Assembly (NCBI GenBank): GCA_003216375.1
Contig: QCIZ01000005.1
Coordinates: forward strand, 1 to 64,000
Source of the DNA: Prochlorococcus sp. AG-402-O21
GTDB lineage: Bacteria > Cyanobacteriota > Cyanobacteriia > PCC-6307 > Cyanobiaceae
Direction of reading: 5' to 3'
DNA: 64,000 bases
The translations under genes and the position numbers were made by a program. Below the pieces are notes generated by a model that was given only the letters and a program-made list of their open reading frames with translations, did no database searches and was not told the origin of the DNA. This document shows, in pieces, positions 11,160-20,875 of the stretch (positions are counted from its first letter, which is position 1; every line of letters starts with the position of its first letter).

Positions 11160-12092
11160 TCAATCACATTTTAATGTAATTAGTGCTGTTCTTAAATTGC
11201 CCTCTGAATCATCAAGTAATTGTTTAGCCTCAACAACATCCATCCCAGTTAAAGCAATTAATAAAGATAATTTCACGGATCCATTTGTCTTCTTTAAAAG
11301 TTGAACAGCTGTTTCTTTATCAACTGAACCAATATCAAATAAAATACTAATTGCTCTATCCATTAATTTATCGTTGCTCACTGATAAATCAATCATTCTA
11401 TTTCCATAAACCTTGCCTAGTTTAATCATCACAGATGTTGAAATTATATTTAAAGCCATTTTTGTAGCAGTTCCAGCTTTCAATCTTGTTGAGCCTGCAA
11501 GTATCTCTGGTCCAGTAATAAGCCTAATATCGATATCATTATCTAACGTTGAATCAGTTTCCGGAACTGAAGAAATAGAAATAGTTAGTGCATTTATACA
11601 TTTGGAATAGTTTAATGCCGCGAAAACATATGGAGTTCTACCACTAGCTGTTATCCCAATTAAGACGTCTCTATTTGAAAAATTTCGATCTTTAAGATCA
11701 GAAATAGCTATCTCAGATAAATCCTCTAGAGATTCGGAACTTCTTGTTAGTGATGGTACACCTCCAGCGATTATTCCCTGAACCAAGTCTGGGTTCGTGC
11801 AAAAAGTTGGTGGAAGTTCTGAAGCATCAAGTACACCTATTCTTCCTGATGTACCTGTACCAATATAAAACAATCTGCCATTTGATTTAAGTCTTAATGT
11901 GATTTTATCGATAGATTTAACTATTTCTGGTATTGCTTTCTCGACGGCCTTTTGAGGTTCTTTATCGGCTTCAGAAAAGAGCTTAACGATTTCATATGTC
12001 GATTTAGTATCTAGATCAATTGAGGTTAAATTAGTCCGTTCAGTTAATATTCGATAATTATTATCTTTTAACTTATTGCTTGAATTAATCAT
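11160..12092 (-). CDS. murQ: N-acetylmuramic acid 6-phosphate etherase
   Basis: Cleaves the lactyl ether of MurNAc-6-phosphate to give GlcNAc-6-phosphate and lactate in cell-wall recycling. The 310-residue protein has the SIS-domain signature 'YIGTGTSGRIGVLDASE' at about 97-113, 'GITASGRTPYV', and the catalytic-Glu region in 'LDASELPPTFC'; the length is normal. No MurNAc PTS (murP) or anmK kinase is in the window, so the source of its substrate is not visible. Its start overlaps the stop of the upstream DUF3110 gene by 4 bp, indicating translational coupling. Confidence 0.94.
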   Translation of the reverse strand: MINSSNKLKDNNYRILTERTNLTSIDLDTKSTYEIVKLFSEADKEPQKAVEKAIPEIVKSIDKITLRLKSNGRLFYIGTGTSGRIGVLDASELPPTFCTNPDLVQGIIAGGVPSLTRSSESLEDLSEIAISDLKDRNFSNRDVLIGITASGRTPYVFAALNYSKCINALTISISSVPETDSTLDNDIDIRLITGPEILAGSTRLKAGTATKMALNIISTSVMIKLGKVYGNRMIDLSVSNDKLMDRAISILFDIGSVDKETAVQLLKKTNGSVKLSLLIALTGMDVVEAKQLLDDSEGNLRTALITLKCD

Positions 12093-12481
12093 AAAAGATT
12101 TTCTAATCGATTTCTTATATCTTCGAGTTGATCGTTAGAGGATAAATTATCATTTATTTTGTCCTGATCTTGCCAATTTCCAACTTCTAAATTCGAAAGA
12201 GGTGGGGAAATCATTAAACGTTCTTCATCGGTACTTGGTATAAAACCTTTCTCAACATAACGAGCCTCATAACCAGCTTCAACACAAAAAGCTTCAATAT
12301 CGATCCTCGTCAAGACCTCAACAGATGGTGTAGGAAAATCCTGAGCCTCTAGCAGACCACAATATCTTTCAGCATCGTCCTTGTCTTCAAACATAAGGAT
12401 TACTGTTTTGCCTTTAAGTTCTAGGGAATGTATGCCCTCGCTTTCAGTCCCCGCTTCATATAAAAGGACATTAACTAGCAT
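12089..12481 (-). CDS. DUF3110 domain protein
   Basis: 130-residue acidic protein. 'MLVNVLLYEAGTESEGIHSL' followed by 'VLMFEDKDDAERYCGLLEAQDFP' type sequence is characteristic of DUF3110, a small cyanobacterial and plastid family without known function. It looks like a ferredoxin-like alpha-beta fold (alternating strands and one helix) with a polar C-terminal tail. It overlaps the start of murQ by 4 bp and follows the dnaK1-dnaJ pair by 56 bp on the same strand. Confidence 0.85.
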   Translation of the reverse strand: MLVNVLLYEAGTESEGIHSLELKGKTVILMFEDKDDAERYCGLLEAQDFPTPSVEVLTRIDIEAFCVEAGYEARYVEKGFIPSTDEERLMISPPLSNLEVGNWQDQDKINDNLSSNDQLEDIRNRLENLL

Positions 12482-12537
12482 AGGAATTAAATAATCAAAT
12501 ACATTATAAATCGATAAAATAAATACACAATATGTTT

Positions 12538-13464
12538 CTAATAATTCTCCATAGAAATTTCATTTAGACGTTGATATAATGCAAGTTCAGAATCACTTAG
12601 ATTATCTGGCAACACAATAATTATTTCAACAATTTGGTCACCTTGATATTCTTCGTACTTCAATCCACGACCTCTAAGTCGTAACAACCTTCCTGTTGAA
12701 GAATTTGGTGGCACTTGTAAGGTAACCGATCCATTTAGAGTTGGTATATCAACAGCACATCCCAACAAAGCATCATGAGGGAATAGTTCAAGACGATACT
12801 TGACCCTCAATCCATCAATTCTTAACCCATCATCGGTTTGAACCTTTAATTGAACAAAATGATCTCTGCAACCAATTGCAGCACCTTGAATTCTTAATCT
12901 CCAGCCATCGCCAGCAAATGGAGGAGTTAAGACTTCTACAAGAGTCCCATCTTGCAACTGAATATCAACTGATGAACCATAAAGAGCTTGATCTGGTGTA
13001 ATTTCTACAATTGATTCTTGATCTTCATAAATTAATGTTGGTGGTGGTGATGGATCACTTGTAGTAGGAATATACTCATTAAAGTTAGATTCTTCATTGT
13101 CTTCATATTCATCCTCCGGAAGATAAGAATATTGATAATTAATATCATCATTTTCACTTTTTAAGTTTGTTTTTATACCTAATACAACATCTAAATATTC
13201 CTCATAAGTTGGAAATCTATTCTCAAAGATATCTTGCAATTTATTATTTAATTTCTCCCATTCTTTTCTCTTTTTTGGATCACTTAAAATCGCATAAGCC
13301 TCATTAATTAATTTGAATCTTTCTTCAGCATTAACATCATTCTTATTTAAATCAGGGTGCCATTTTCTAGCCTCCTTCCTGAAGGCTGATTTAAGTTCAT
13401 TAGAATCACAGTCTGGCGAGACACCTAATAGCGACCAATAATTAGGATCAACGGTAGTAGTCAT
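12538..13464 (-). CDS. DnaJ-type co-chaperone (CbpA-like)
   Basis: 308-residue J-domain protein. The J-domain is at about 9-70 with the HPD motif in '[10 protein letters not shown]'; the C-terminal half (about 150-300) has the two beta-rich client-binding domains, e.g. '[17 protein letters not shown]' and '[19 protein letters not shown]'. The zinc-finger region of true DnaJ is absent, and an acidic linker (about 95-140) replaces the Gly/Phe region, as in CbpA-like proteins. The gene starts inside the last 17 bp of dnaK1, so the pair is almost certainly co-translated and the protein is the likely partner of that Hsp70. Confidence 0.9.
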   Translation of the reverse strand: MTTTVDPNYWSLLGVSPDCDSNELKSAFRKEARKWHPDLNKNDVNAEERFKLINEAYAILSDPKKRKEWEKLNNKLQDIFENRFPTYEEYLDVVLGIKTNLKSENDDINYQYSYLPEDEYEDNEESNFNEYIPTTSDPSPPPTLIYEDQESIVEITPDQALYGSSVDIQLQDGTLVEVLTPPFAGDGWRLRIQGAAIGCRDHFVQLKVQTDDGLRIDGLRVKYRLELFPHDALLGCAVDIPTLNGSVTLQVPPNSSTGRLLRLRGRGLKYEEYQGDQIVEIIIVLPDNLSDSELALYQRLNEISMENY

Positions 13465-15448
13465 TGTCCCAAGGATCTAAATCCCTTCTTCCATAATTAT
13501 TTTCACCATTTCTATTTTGACTTCGTTGAGAATAATCCCAAGGATCATCATCCCAGTAATCATCTGAAAATAATTCGTCTTTTAAAGATCCAAAAGTATT
13601 TTTTATCCCTTGTATAGGATTAGATTCTGTTTTTCTTTCTGCTGATAAGCGACGATTTAAACCAAATAATGCTTCTTGGAGAGAACCAACAGCATATTCA
13701 AGTTCTTGTAAATCATTATCTTCAAGCAAATCTTCAACGTCCCTCATGGCAACTTCAACTGATCTTTGTTGTCTTTCTGCACCATAAGGTCCTAATTCAA
13801 GAGAGGCATCTCTCAGACGTCTTTCAGCTTGGGCAACAAGTGTTAAAGCATTATTCTTTTGATCAATAGAAGCACGCTTTTTCCTATCCTCAGATGCTTT
13901 TATCTTTGACTCCTCAATCAATTTATTAACTTCATTTTGATTCAGGTTTGAACCACCGGTAACACTTACAGATTGCTTCCGTCCAGTAGTTCTATCAGTT
14001 GCACTGACCTCTAACAAACCATTTGCATCAATATCAAAAGCCACCTGAACTTGAGGAACTCCCCTAGGAGCTGGAGGTATTCCAGACAATCTGAATTTAC
14101 CCAATGATTTGTTGTCTGAGGCCATTTGCCTCTCTCCTTGCCATATATGAATTTCAACTGATGATTGGTTGGAGGCCGATGTACTAAAAACATCTGATTG
14201 TCTTACTGGTATGGAGGTATTACGAGGAATTAAAACTTTCATTAAACCTCCAACAGTTTCAAGCCCTAGTGAGAGGGGTGTGACGTCATTTAATAAAAGG
14301 TCTCTCAACTCTCCTGAAAGTATTCCGCCTTGAATTGCGGCACCAATAGCGACCACTTCATCAGGGTTGACAGATTGACAAGGTGGATTTGGTACTAACG
14401 TCTTAACTAATTGCTTTACCATTGGCATTCGAGTACTGCCTCCTACAAGAACCACTTCATCAATTTCCTCAGGATTCCAGCCTGAATCATCAATAACAGA
14501 ATTGACAGGGTCAAACAATCTATCTAAAAGATCGCTGCAAAGACTCTCGTACATTTTTCTACTAAGAGTCGTCTCTATATGTAATGGACCATCCTTGCCT
14601 GTAGAAATAAAAGGAAGAGATATTGGCGTGGTTTGAACACCAGAGAGTTCTTGTTTAGCTTTCTCAGCCGCTTCAGTAAGTCTTTGTAAAGATTGCCTAT
14701 CTCTTCTCAGATCGATTTTGTTTTTTTCCAGAAAATCTTCAGCGAGCCAATCAACAATTCTTTGATCAAAATCATTACCACCCAATTGTGTGTCACCTGA
14801 AGTTGCCTTTACATCAAAAACACCATTGGAAATTGACATTAAAGAGACATCAAATGTGCCACCACCTAAATCAAAGACCAATACTTTTCGAGAAGAACTT
14901 TTATCAAAGCCATATGCAAGAGCAGCCGAAGTTGGTTCATTCAGTATCCTTTCAACGGATATACCTGCCAAAATCGCAGCATCGCGAGTTGCTTGTCTTT
15001 GTGAATCGTTAAAGTAGGCGGGAACAGTTATGACAGCAGAATCAACATTTTCGCCTAAATAAGTTTCAGCATCATCGATTAACTTCCTAATAATATTTCC
15101 AATCAATTCTTCAGGGGCATATTCTCTTTTAGTTAAGGGGGAGGTTATGCGAACATTTCCCTGATCATTTGAGCGAACGCTATAAGGAACAGAGAGGCTT
15201 GTCTCTTCAAGCTCATCCCATGCTCTACCTACAAATCTTTTTAAATTTGAAAAAGTATTTTTTGGATTAAGAACTAATTGTCTTCTAGCTAGTTGACCCA
15301 CCAACAATTCAGATTCCTTAGTAAAGCCAACAACTGATGGAGTAGTCCTTGAACCTTCAGCACTAGAAATAACAACAGGCCTACCAGCCTCCAACACCGC
15401 TACAACGGAATTAGTCGTTCCCAAGTCAATGCCAACTATTCTCCCCAT
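13448..15448 (-). CDS. dnaK1: Hsp70 chaperone DnaK1-type
   Basis: 666-residue Hsp70. ATPase-domain signatures are complete: '[13 protein letters not shown]' (5-17), '[13 protein letters not shown]' (about 195), '[14 protein letters not shown]' (about 335). The C-terminal region is not that of the housekeeping DnaK: no EEVD-like end, instead an acidic and aromatic tail with repeated 'DPWD' ('DDDPWDYSQ', '[12 protein letters not shown]'). This matches the cyanobacterial DnaK1 paralogue rather than the essential DnaK2, an inference from length and tail. It is followed by an overlapping dnaJ-like gene and divergent from pstC. Confidence 0.88.
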   Translation of the reverse strand: MGRIVGIDLGTTNSVVAVLEAGRPVVISSAEGSRTTPSVVGFTKESELLVGQLARRQLVLNPKNTFSNLKRFVGRAWDELEETSLSVPYSVRSNDQGNVRITSPLTKREYAPEELIGNIIRKLIDDAETYLGENVDSAVITVPAYFNDSQRQATRDAAILAGISVERILNEPTSAALAYGFDKSSSRKVLVFDLGGGTFDVSLMSISNGVFDVKATSGDTQLGGNDFDQRIVDWLAEDFLEKNKIDLRRDRQSLQRLTEAAEKAKQELSGVQTTPISLPFISTGKDGPLHIETTLSRKMYESLCSDLLDRLFDPVNSVIDDSGWNPEEIDEVVLVGGSTRMPMVKQLVKTLVPNPPCQSVNPDEVVAIGAAIQGGILSGELRDLLLNDVTPLSLGLETVGGLMKVLIPRNTSIPVRQSDVFSTSASNQSSVEIHIWQGERQMASDNKSLGKFRLSGIPPAPRGVPQVQVAFDIDANGLLEVSATDRTTGRKQSVSVTGGSNLNQNEVNKLIEESKIKASEDRKKRASIDQKNNALTLVAQAERRLRDASLELGPYGAERQQRSVEVAMRDVEDLLEDNDLQELEYAVGSLQEALFGLNRRLSAERKTESNPIQGIKNTFGSLKDELFSDDYWDDDPWDYSQRSQNRNGENNYGRRDLDPWDNDYYR

Positions 15449-15586
15449 GGCAATACTTATTTAAGCCCCACAGTAACTAGCATTTAAGGGTATTCAATAC
15501 TTATTATGTACCCTTCAACACTTAAAGCCAATCCTTAGCCCTCCATTAGTGAAAAATTTGAAATTAGATATAGATTCATAATGTAA

Positions 15587-16552
15587 ATGCTTTTGCGCGT
15601 GGACAAAGCAACTACATCAAAATTTTCACTAAGAAAAAGACCAACTTCAGAGAAGTTGGTAGATATTGGCTTTAAAAATATTGTTGTTGCGATGGCTTCA
15701 ATGGTAGCCGTAGTTCTTTTTTCCATATTTGCTGTCGTTTACTATGAATCTACTGAATCGATTTCAAGATATGGACTGAGGTTTCTTTTTAGCTCTGCAT
15801 GGGATCCAGTTACAGATGAGTACGGTGCATTCACAGCTATTTATGGAACCCTTTTTACATCGATTGCTTCATTATTAATTGCCATTCCATTGGGCGTCGG
15901 CACTGCAATATTTATAACTGAAAATATAATTCCCGAATATATAAGAAATATAATTGGAATAATGGTTGAGCTTTTAGCTGCTATTCCATCAGTGGTTTTA
16001 GGACTATGGGCAGTATTTATAATGGAACCTTTTATTAGACCATTTTTGAACATAATTTACGAACTATTTGGATTTATACCATTTTTCGGAACTGAACCTA
16101 TAGGAGCTGGAATGATGCCTGCAATATTAATTTTAGTTGTAATGATATTACCTATAATTACATCGATTTCAAAAGACTCGTTAAATCAAGTTCCATCAAA
16201 TCTTAGACAAGCTGCATATGGAATTGGAGCAACAAGATGGACTACAATTTTTAAAGTAATTATTCCAGCAGCAATTTCTGGGATAACTGGAGGTGTTTTA
16301 CTTGCTCTAGGAAGAGCCATGGGTGAGACAATGGCAGTAACGATGATTATTGGAAATTCAAATAACTTTAGTTGGTCAATTTTTGCTCCCTCATATACAA
16401 TTTCATCAATGCTAGCCAATCAATTTGGGGAGGCAGATGGTAGCCAAGTCTCTTCTCTAATGTATGCAGCATTTATCCTTATGATATTAACATTAATGGT
16501 TAATGTATTTGCTCAATGGATTGTTAAGAAATTGAGCTTAAAATATCAATAA
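15587..16552 (+). CDS. pstC: Phosphate ABC transporter permease PstC
   Basis: Inner-membrane permease subunit of the high-affinity phosphate transporter; 321 residues with six predicted membrane segments after a roughly 30-residue cytoplasmic start. The conserved 'ALGRAMGETMAVTMIIGN' coupling loop (about 243-260) and 'GIGATRWTTIFKVIIPAA' are present. The ATG at 15587 is the only reasonable start. pstA follows after 2 bp and pstB after another 2 bp, so the three form an operon. No pstS gene lies in the window. The 138 bp gap to dnaK1 must contain the promoters for both. Confidence 0.95.
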   Translation: MLLRVDKATTSKFSLRKRPTSEKLVDIGFKNIVVAMASMVAVVLFSIFAVVYYESTESISRYGLRFLFSSAWDPVTDEYGAFTAIYGTLFTSIASLLIAIPLGVGTAIFITENIIPEYIRNIIGIMVELLAAIPSVVLGLWAVFIMEPFIRPFLNIIYELFGFIPFFGTEPIGAGMMPAILILVVMILPIITSISKDSLNQVPSNLRQAAYGIGATRWTTIFKVIIPAAISGITGGVLLALGRAMGETMAVTMIIGNSNNFSWSIFAPSYTISSMLANQFGEADGSQVSSLMYAAFILMILTLMVNVFAQWIVKKLSLKYQ

Positions 16553-16554
16553 TA

Positions 16555-17469
16555 ATGAAATTATATCCACATAACAAATTAACTTATAACCCTTCTTTAA
16601 CAAGAAATATAGGAAACAAAATATTAACAGTTGCTTCTGCTGTTTTTGCAGCAATCTCTTTCCTCCCCTTATTATTTGTCATAAGCTATATATTAATCAA
16701 AGGGGGTAGCTATATAAATTTTGAGACATTAATACTTGAACCTGAACCTCCAGGCGATGATCTTCTATCTGCAGGCGGGATGGGACCTGCAATAACTGGA
16801 ACTTTTATAATGACAGTGATTGCTTCAATAATATCCATACCAGTGGGAGTAGGAGGTGGAATATATCTTGCTGAATATTCTAAGTCTGGAAGATTTGCAC
16901 AATTTGTTAGGTTTGGATCAAATGTACTTGCAGGAGTTCCATCTATAATTGCTGGTGTATTTATCTACGCAATAATTGTATCGACAAAAATATTATTTGG
17001 TTCAATGTTTAGTGGTATTGCAGGTGGTATTTCCCTATCAATACTTATGTTGCCGACAATAATTAAAACAACTGATGAAGCATTAAAATTAGTTCCAGAT
17101 AATTTGAGAAGGGCTGCATTTGGAGTTGGAGCATCTAAATTTACTATGATCTCTAATATCTCATTACCAGCGGCATTTAGTTCTATCTCTACGGGTATAC
17201 TTTTAGCACTTGCAAGAGCTGCTGGCGAGACGGCTCCATTAATATTTACGGCATTATTTTCTAGATATTACATAACAAGTTTTGACGATCTCTTTTATGA
17301 AATGGGATCATTGTCAGTGTTAATTTATAATTTTGCACTTGAACCATATGAATCACAAAATCAGTTAGCTTGGGCAGCATCATTTATTCTAGTTGTTGTA
17401 CTTTTAAGCCTGAATATACTATCAAGGTGGATTAATACACTTGGTGATTTTCCTAAAAACAAAGTATAA
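16555..17469 (+). CDS. pstA: Phosphate ABC transporter permease PstA
   Basis: Second permease subunit of the phosphate transporter, 304 residues, six membrane segments. It shows '[19 protein letters not shown]' and '[18 protein letters not shown]', the PstA version of the ATPase-contact loop. It begins 2 bp after pstC and ends 2 bp before pstB, as expected for a translationally coupled PstCAB operon that is normally phosphate-regulated. Confidence 0.95.
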   Translation: MKLYPHNKLTYNPSLTRNIGNKILTVASAVFAAISFLPLLFVISYILIKGGSYINFETLILEPEPPGDDLLSAGGMGPAITGTFIMTVIASIISIPVGVGGGIYLAEYSKSGRFAQFVRFGSNVLAGVPSIIAGVFIYAIIVSTKILFGSMFSGIAGGISLSILMLPTIIKTTDEALKLVPDNLRRAAFGVGASKFTMISNISLPAAFSSISTGILLALARAAGETAPLIFTALFSRYYITSFDDLFYEMGSLSVLIYNFALEPYESQNQLAWAASFILVVVLLSLNILSRWINTLGDFPKNKV

Positions 17470-17471
17470 TA

Positions 17472-18320
17472 ATGAACATAGGAAATAATAAAATGATTAA
17501 CAAAATAAGTCCTAAAAACAAAAAACTTCAAAACGACTCTTCTATTTCTGTTTCCTTAGATAATGTTTCGATAAAATATGGAAATACAGTTGCAGTTAAA
17601 AATATCTTTTGTGATATAAAAAAAAATCAAGTTACCTCTTTTATAGGCCCATCAGGGTGTGGTAAATCAACCGTTATTAGAGCAATAAATCGTATGAACG
17701 ATTTAATTGAGGGTTGTAAATTATCAGGTAGTGTCATTTTTGAAGGTACAGATATATATGCAGATGATATAGATCCAGTAGAAGTTAGGAGAAGAATTGG
17801 AATGGTATTTCAACAACCTAATCCTTTTCCAAAAAGCATTTACGAGAATATTGCATTCGGAGCGAGGGTAAATGGTTTTAGAGGTGACATGGATCAATTA
17901 GTAGAAGAATCTCTTACAAAGGCAGCTGTATGGGATGAATGCAAGGATAAATTAAACGAGAGTGGTTATTCTTTATCTGGAGGACAACAACAACGATTAT
18001 GTATCGCAAGGACAATAGCAATCGAACCTGATGTGATTTTAATGGACGAGCCATGCTCAGCACTTGATCCATTATCTACATTAAAAATTGAAGAGACAAT
18101 ACATGAATTAAAGAAGAATTTTACAATCATTATTGTCACTCATAATATGCAACAAGCTAATAGGGTGAGCGATTTTACAGCCTTTTTTAATACAGAAAAA
18201 AAAGGAAAAGATCTCGGAGGAAAAGTTGGATTCTTAGTTGAATTTAGTAAAACAAAAAGTATGTTCAATTCACCAAAGCAAAAATCAACTCAAGACTATA
18301 TCTCTGGAAAATTTGGTTAA
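17472..18320 (+). CDS. pstB: Phosphate ABC transporter ATPase PstB
   Basis: ATP-hydrolysing subunit. Walker A 'GPSGCGKST' (about 60-68), Q-loop '[11 protein letters not shown]', signature '[14 protein letters not shown]' (about 168) and Walker B '[13 protein letters not shown]' are all intact. The 282 residues include a Lys/Asn-rich N-terminal stretch of about 25 residues before the domain; a later start at the second ATG (codon 8) would shorten it. Last gene of the pstCAB operon, convergent with tRNA-Ser. Confidence 0.95.
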   Translation: MNIGNNKMINKISPKNKKLQNDSSISVSLDNVSIKYGNTVAVKNIFCDIKKNQVTSFIGPSGCGKSTVIRAINRMNDLIEGCKLSGSVIFEGTDIYADDIDPVEVRRRIGMVFQQPNPFPKSIYENIAFGARVNGFRGDMDQLVEESLTKAAVWDECKDKLNESGYSLSGGQQQRLCIARTIAIEPDVILMDEPCSALDPLSTLKIEETIHELKKNFTIIIVTHNMQQANRVSDFTAFFNTEKKGKDLGGKVGFLVEFSKTKSMFNSPKQKSTQDYISGKFG

Positions 18321-18357
18321 TCACTAAAGAGTTTTAAATTTAAAGCAACCTTAGGAA

Positions 18358-18444
18358 CGGAGAGAGAGGGATTCGAACCCTCGATAGGGTTGCCCCTATA
18401 CAGCATTTCCAGTGCTGCGCCTTCAACCACTCGGCCACCTCTCC
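18358..18444 (-). tRNA. tRNA-Ser(GGA)
   Basis: On the minus strand the 87-nt segment folds as a class II tRNA: acceptor GGAGAGG pairs with TCTCTCC (last pair G-T), D-arm with 'GCCGAGTGGTTGAAGGC', anticodon stem CAGCA/TGCTG enclosing loop CTGGAAA with anticodon GGA (18408-18410 on the plus strand), a long variable arm, and a T-arm GAGGG-TTCGAAT-CCCTC, with discriminator G. CCA is not encoded. The anticodon reads UCC and UCU. Confidence 0.97.
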
Positions 18445-18645
18445 TTAAATTGAGCAATGAAGAACTTTTTCAGTTGCTTGATTTAAATATATACCACAAT
18501 AGAGCTATTGTTAAAAATTAAAATGTTGGATTTATTTATTAAATATTTTTATGATATATAAGGTCCTAGTAATAATTAATTATTTTATGAAAATAAATTG
18601 ATTTAAAGATAAATAGAGTCATCCAATAGCAGTCTATTATTATAA

Positions 18646-19527
18646 ATGAAAACTATAGTTATGATTATACCTTCTTGTAAAACCGCAGCCTTAAATGCAG
18701 GTCTAACCAAAGATGAAATTAATAAATTATTAGATATTGCCAAGCAGGCTGCAGAAAGAGGGGGTGCATCGCTAATGAATAATTATGGGAGGATTAAAAC
18801 GATAAATTGCAAGGGAACTGCTGGAGATCTTGTTACTAATGCAGATATAGAATGTGAAAAGATAATAATAGATTATTTAGAAACAGAGACTCCTAATATT
18901 TCTATTCTTGCTGAAGAAAGTGGATATAAGTTAAAAGATGGAGAATTAAAATGGTGTATAGACCCACTTGATGGAACAACAAACTATGCACATGGATATC
19001 CATTTTTTGCAACTTCAATAGGTTTAATTTGGAATAGCAATCCAATTTTGGGAGCAATATCAGTACCTTCTTTAAATGAAGTTTATTATGCCTCTCCAGA
19101 GCATGGATCATTTTGTAATGGCGAAACGATAAAAGTCACGAACACAAATTCCTTATCCGATTCACTCTTAGTTACTGGTTTCGCATATGACAGACGAGAA
19201 GTATTAGATAATAATTATTCAGAATTTTGTTGGCTAACTCATCGTACGCATGGCGTCAGGAGAGGAGGGGCAGCCGCAGTAGATCTAGCATTTGTAGCAT
19301 CAGGCAAAGTGGATGGTTTTTGGGAACGTGGGCTTGCAAAATGGGATATGGCAGCAGGAGTACCATTAGTTGAAATGGCAGGTGGAATAGTATCCAACTA
19401 TCCTTCCGGAGATTTTGATCTTAATACCGGCAGAATTCTTGCTTGTAATCCAAAGATACAAAATGAACTCTTAAAAGAACTTGGAAGAATTAGACCATTA
19501 ACTCCTAACTCTTATGGTGGAAAATAG
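18646..19527 (+). CDS. Inositol monophosphatase family protein
   Basis: Mg-dependent phosphatase family (IMPase/SuhB-like). The metal-binding motif A 'WCIDPLDGTTNYAHG' is at about 104-118 and motif B 'WERGLAKWDMAAGVPLVE' at about 225-242, with 'LAEESGY' as the third metal-ligand site. The 293 residues include about 25 extra residues before the domain, so the true start could be later than the ATG at 18646. The physiological substrate cannot be read from the sequence (inositol phosphate, histidinol phosphate or a sugar bisphosphate are family options); it lies 42 bp upstream of hisZ, which makes histidinol phosphate worth considering but does not prove it. Confidence 0.88.
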   Translation: MKTIVMIIPSCKTAALNAGLTKDEINKLLDIAKQAAERGGASLMNNYGRIKTINCKGTAGDLVTNADIECEKIIIDYLETETPNISILAEESGYKLKDGELKWCIDPLDGTTNYAHGYPFFATSIGLIWNSNPILGAISVPSLNEVYYASPEHGSFCNGETIKVTNTNSLSDSLLVTGFAYDRREVLDNNYSEFCWLTHRTHGVRRGGAAAVDLAFVASGKVDGFWERGLAKWDMAAGVPLVEMAGGIVSNYPSGDFDLNTGRILACNPKIQNELLKELGRIRPLTPNSYGGK

Positions 19528-19569
19528 TCCTAATTTATGTGATCCTTAAGTAATAGAAAGATTCAAATA

Positions 19570-20745
19570 ATGACATTGCAACCTGCCTCGGGTGCGCGCG
19601 ACTTAAATCCTCAGCAAGTAAGAAAGAACCATCTCATTGCATCAAAACTTTCATCTTTATATCAACTATGGGGATATGAGCGAATATCACCGCCTCATAT
19701 TGAACGTCTAGACACACTTATGGCAGCTGGTGGAATTTCGAACAATGAAATACTAAAAATCGTTTCTGACGAACCACTTGGATTAAGACCTGAAATAACA
19801 GCGTCAATTGTTCGTGCTGCTTCAACTAGATTCAATGAATATGAAAGGCCGCTTCGTTTCTGGTCTACATGTACTTCATTTAAATGCAATCAAAGCATTG
19901 ATGGTGGTATTGATATCGAAGAGTCATTCCAAAGCGGAGTAGAATTGATAGGAACTAAAGCTATTAATGCAGAGATAGAACTTCTATCTCTACTGATTGA
20001 ATCATTAAAAATAATTGAAATTGATCAGGAATATAAACTGACATTGCTTATTGGTAATACATATCTATTGGAACTTATTTTAAGCTCATTTGATTCAACC
20101 AAAATAGAAGAAATAAAAAATATTCTCTGCGATCTTGATTACATAGCATTGAGTAAACTTGATATAAAAGATGAACAAAAAATTTTTATAAATAAGATCT
20201 TGAATATGAGAGGAAAACCAGAAAAGATATTAACTACTCTAAAAAATATCTATGGATCGAATTCTTATATTGAAAACCTAAAGGAGTTATTTACTATTAT
20301 TGAACCATTAGCGAAAGAGAAGGGGATAGAAGTGCAACTAGACCCTACATTAGGGACTAAATATAAGTTATATAGTGGTCTAACCTTTTCACTGGTTTCA
20401 TCATCCCCAAGTGCTCCTGTTATCATTGCTAAAGGAGGTAGATATGATGATCTGGTAAAGAAATTTAGTTCTAGCGATCATAATTGCTTCGGAATAGGAT
20501 TTAGTATTAGCATTGATAAAATCAGGGAATTAGTCTCCTCAAGAGAGGAAATGAAAGTTAATAATGAAAAAGTATTAATCGCGTACAAGCAAAGTGCAAG
20601 TTTATATAAAGCATTAAAGCAACAAAAGGAATGGCACAATAAGGGAATTATTTCTATAATTTCGCATGAACCTCAAAAGACCAACGATGAAACAAATCAA
20701 CTTTTAAAATCCAATAGATGCACTAAAATTGAATGGATAGATTGA
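19570..20745 (+). CDS. hisZ: ATP phosphoribosyltransferase regulatory subunit
   Basis: HisRS-like, catalytically inactive regulatory partner of the short-form HisG in histidine synthesis. The 391-residue protein has the class II synthetase-like core 'GLRPEITASIVRAAS' (motif 2 region) and 'LDPTLGTKYKLYSGLTFSL', and 'IAKGGRYDDLVKKF', but no anticodon-binding domain of normal HisRS length, which is typical of HisZ. Opening 'PASGARDLNPQQV' is the usual family start. HisG is outside the window. Co-directional with the preceding inositol-phosphatase gene. Confidence 0.92.
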   Translation: MTLQPASGARDLNPQQVRKNHLIASKLSSLYQLWGYERISPPHIERLDTLMAAGGISNNEILKIVSDEPLGLRPEITASIVRAASTRFNEYERPLRFWSTCTSFKCNQSIDGGIDIEESFQSGVELIGTKAINAEIELLSLLIESLKIIEIDQEYKLTLLIGNTYLLELILSSFDSTKIEEIKNILCDLDYIALSKLDIKDEQKIFINKILNMRGKPEKILTTLKNIYGSNSYIENLKELFTIIEPLAKEKGIEVQLDPTLGTKYKLYSGLTFSLVSSSPSAPVIIAKGGRYDDLVKKFSSSDHNCFGIGFSISIDKIRELVSSREEMKVNNEKVLIAYKQSASLYKALKQQKEWHNKGIISIISHEPQKTNDETNQLLKSNRCTKIEWID

Positions 20746-20875
20746 TATAAATTAACTATATCTTTTTAGTAATTGTCAGGGATCGAAAACCATTGTGCAG
20801 TAATCAATAATACTTTTGGTTTTAACGCCTAAATAATAATTGGTATCGCTATGATGATAGAAATTTAAATAAGTC

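Noticed and set aside
15513..15541. Possible PHO box before pstC
   Set aside because: Segments resembling CTTAACCT (CTTAAAGC at 15521, CTTAGCCC at 15534) occur, but the spacing is 13 instead of the usual 11 and several bases differ, so it is not listed as a feature.
20758..20828. AAAACCA / TGGTTTT inverted repeat before htpG
   Set aside because: Only 7 bp with a long AT-rich loop and no resemblance to CIRCE; likely chance.
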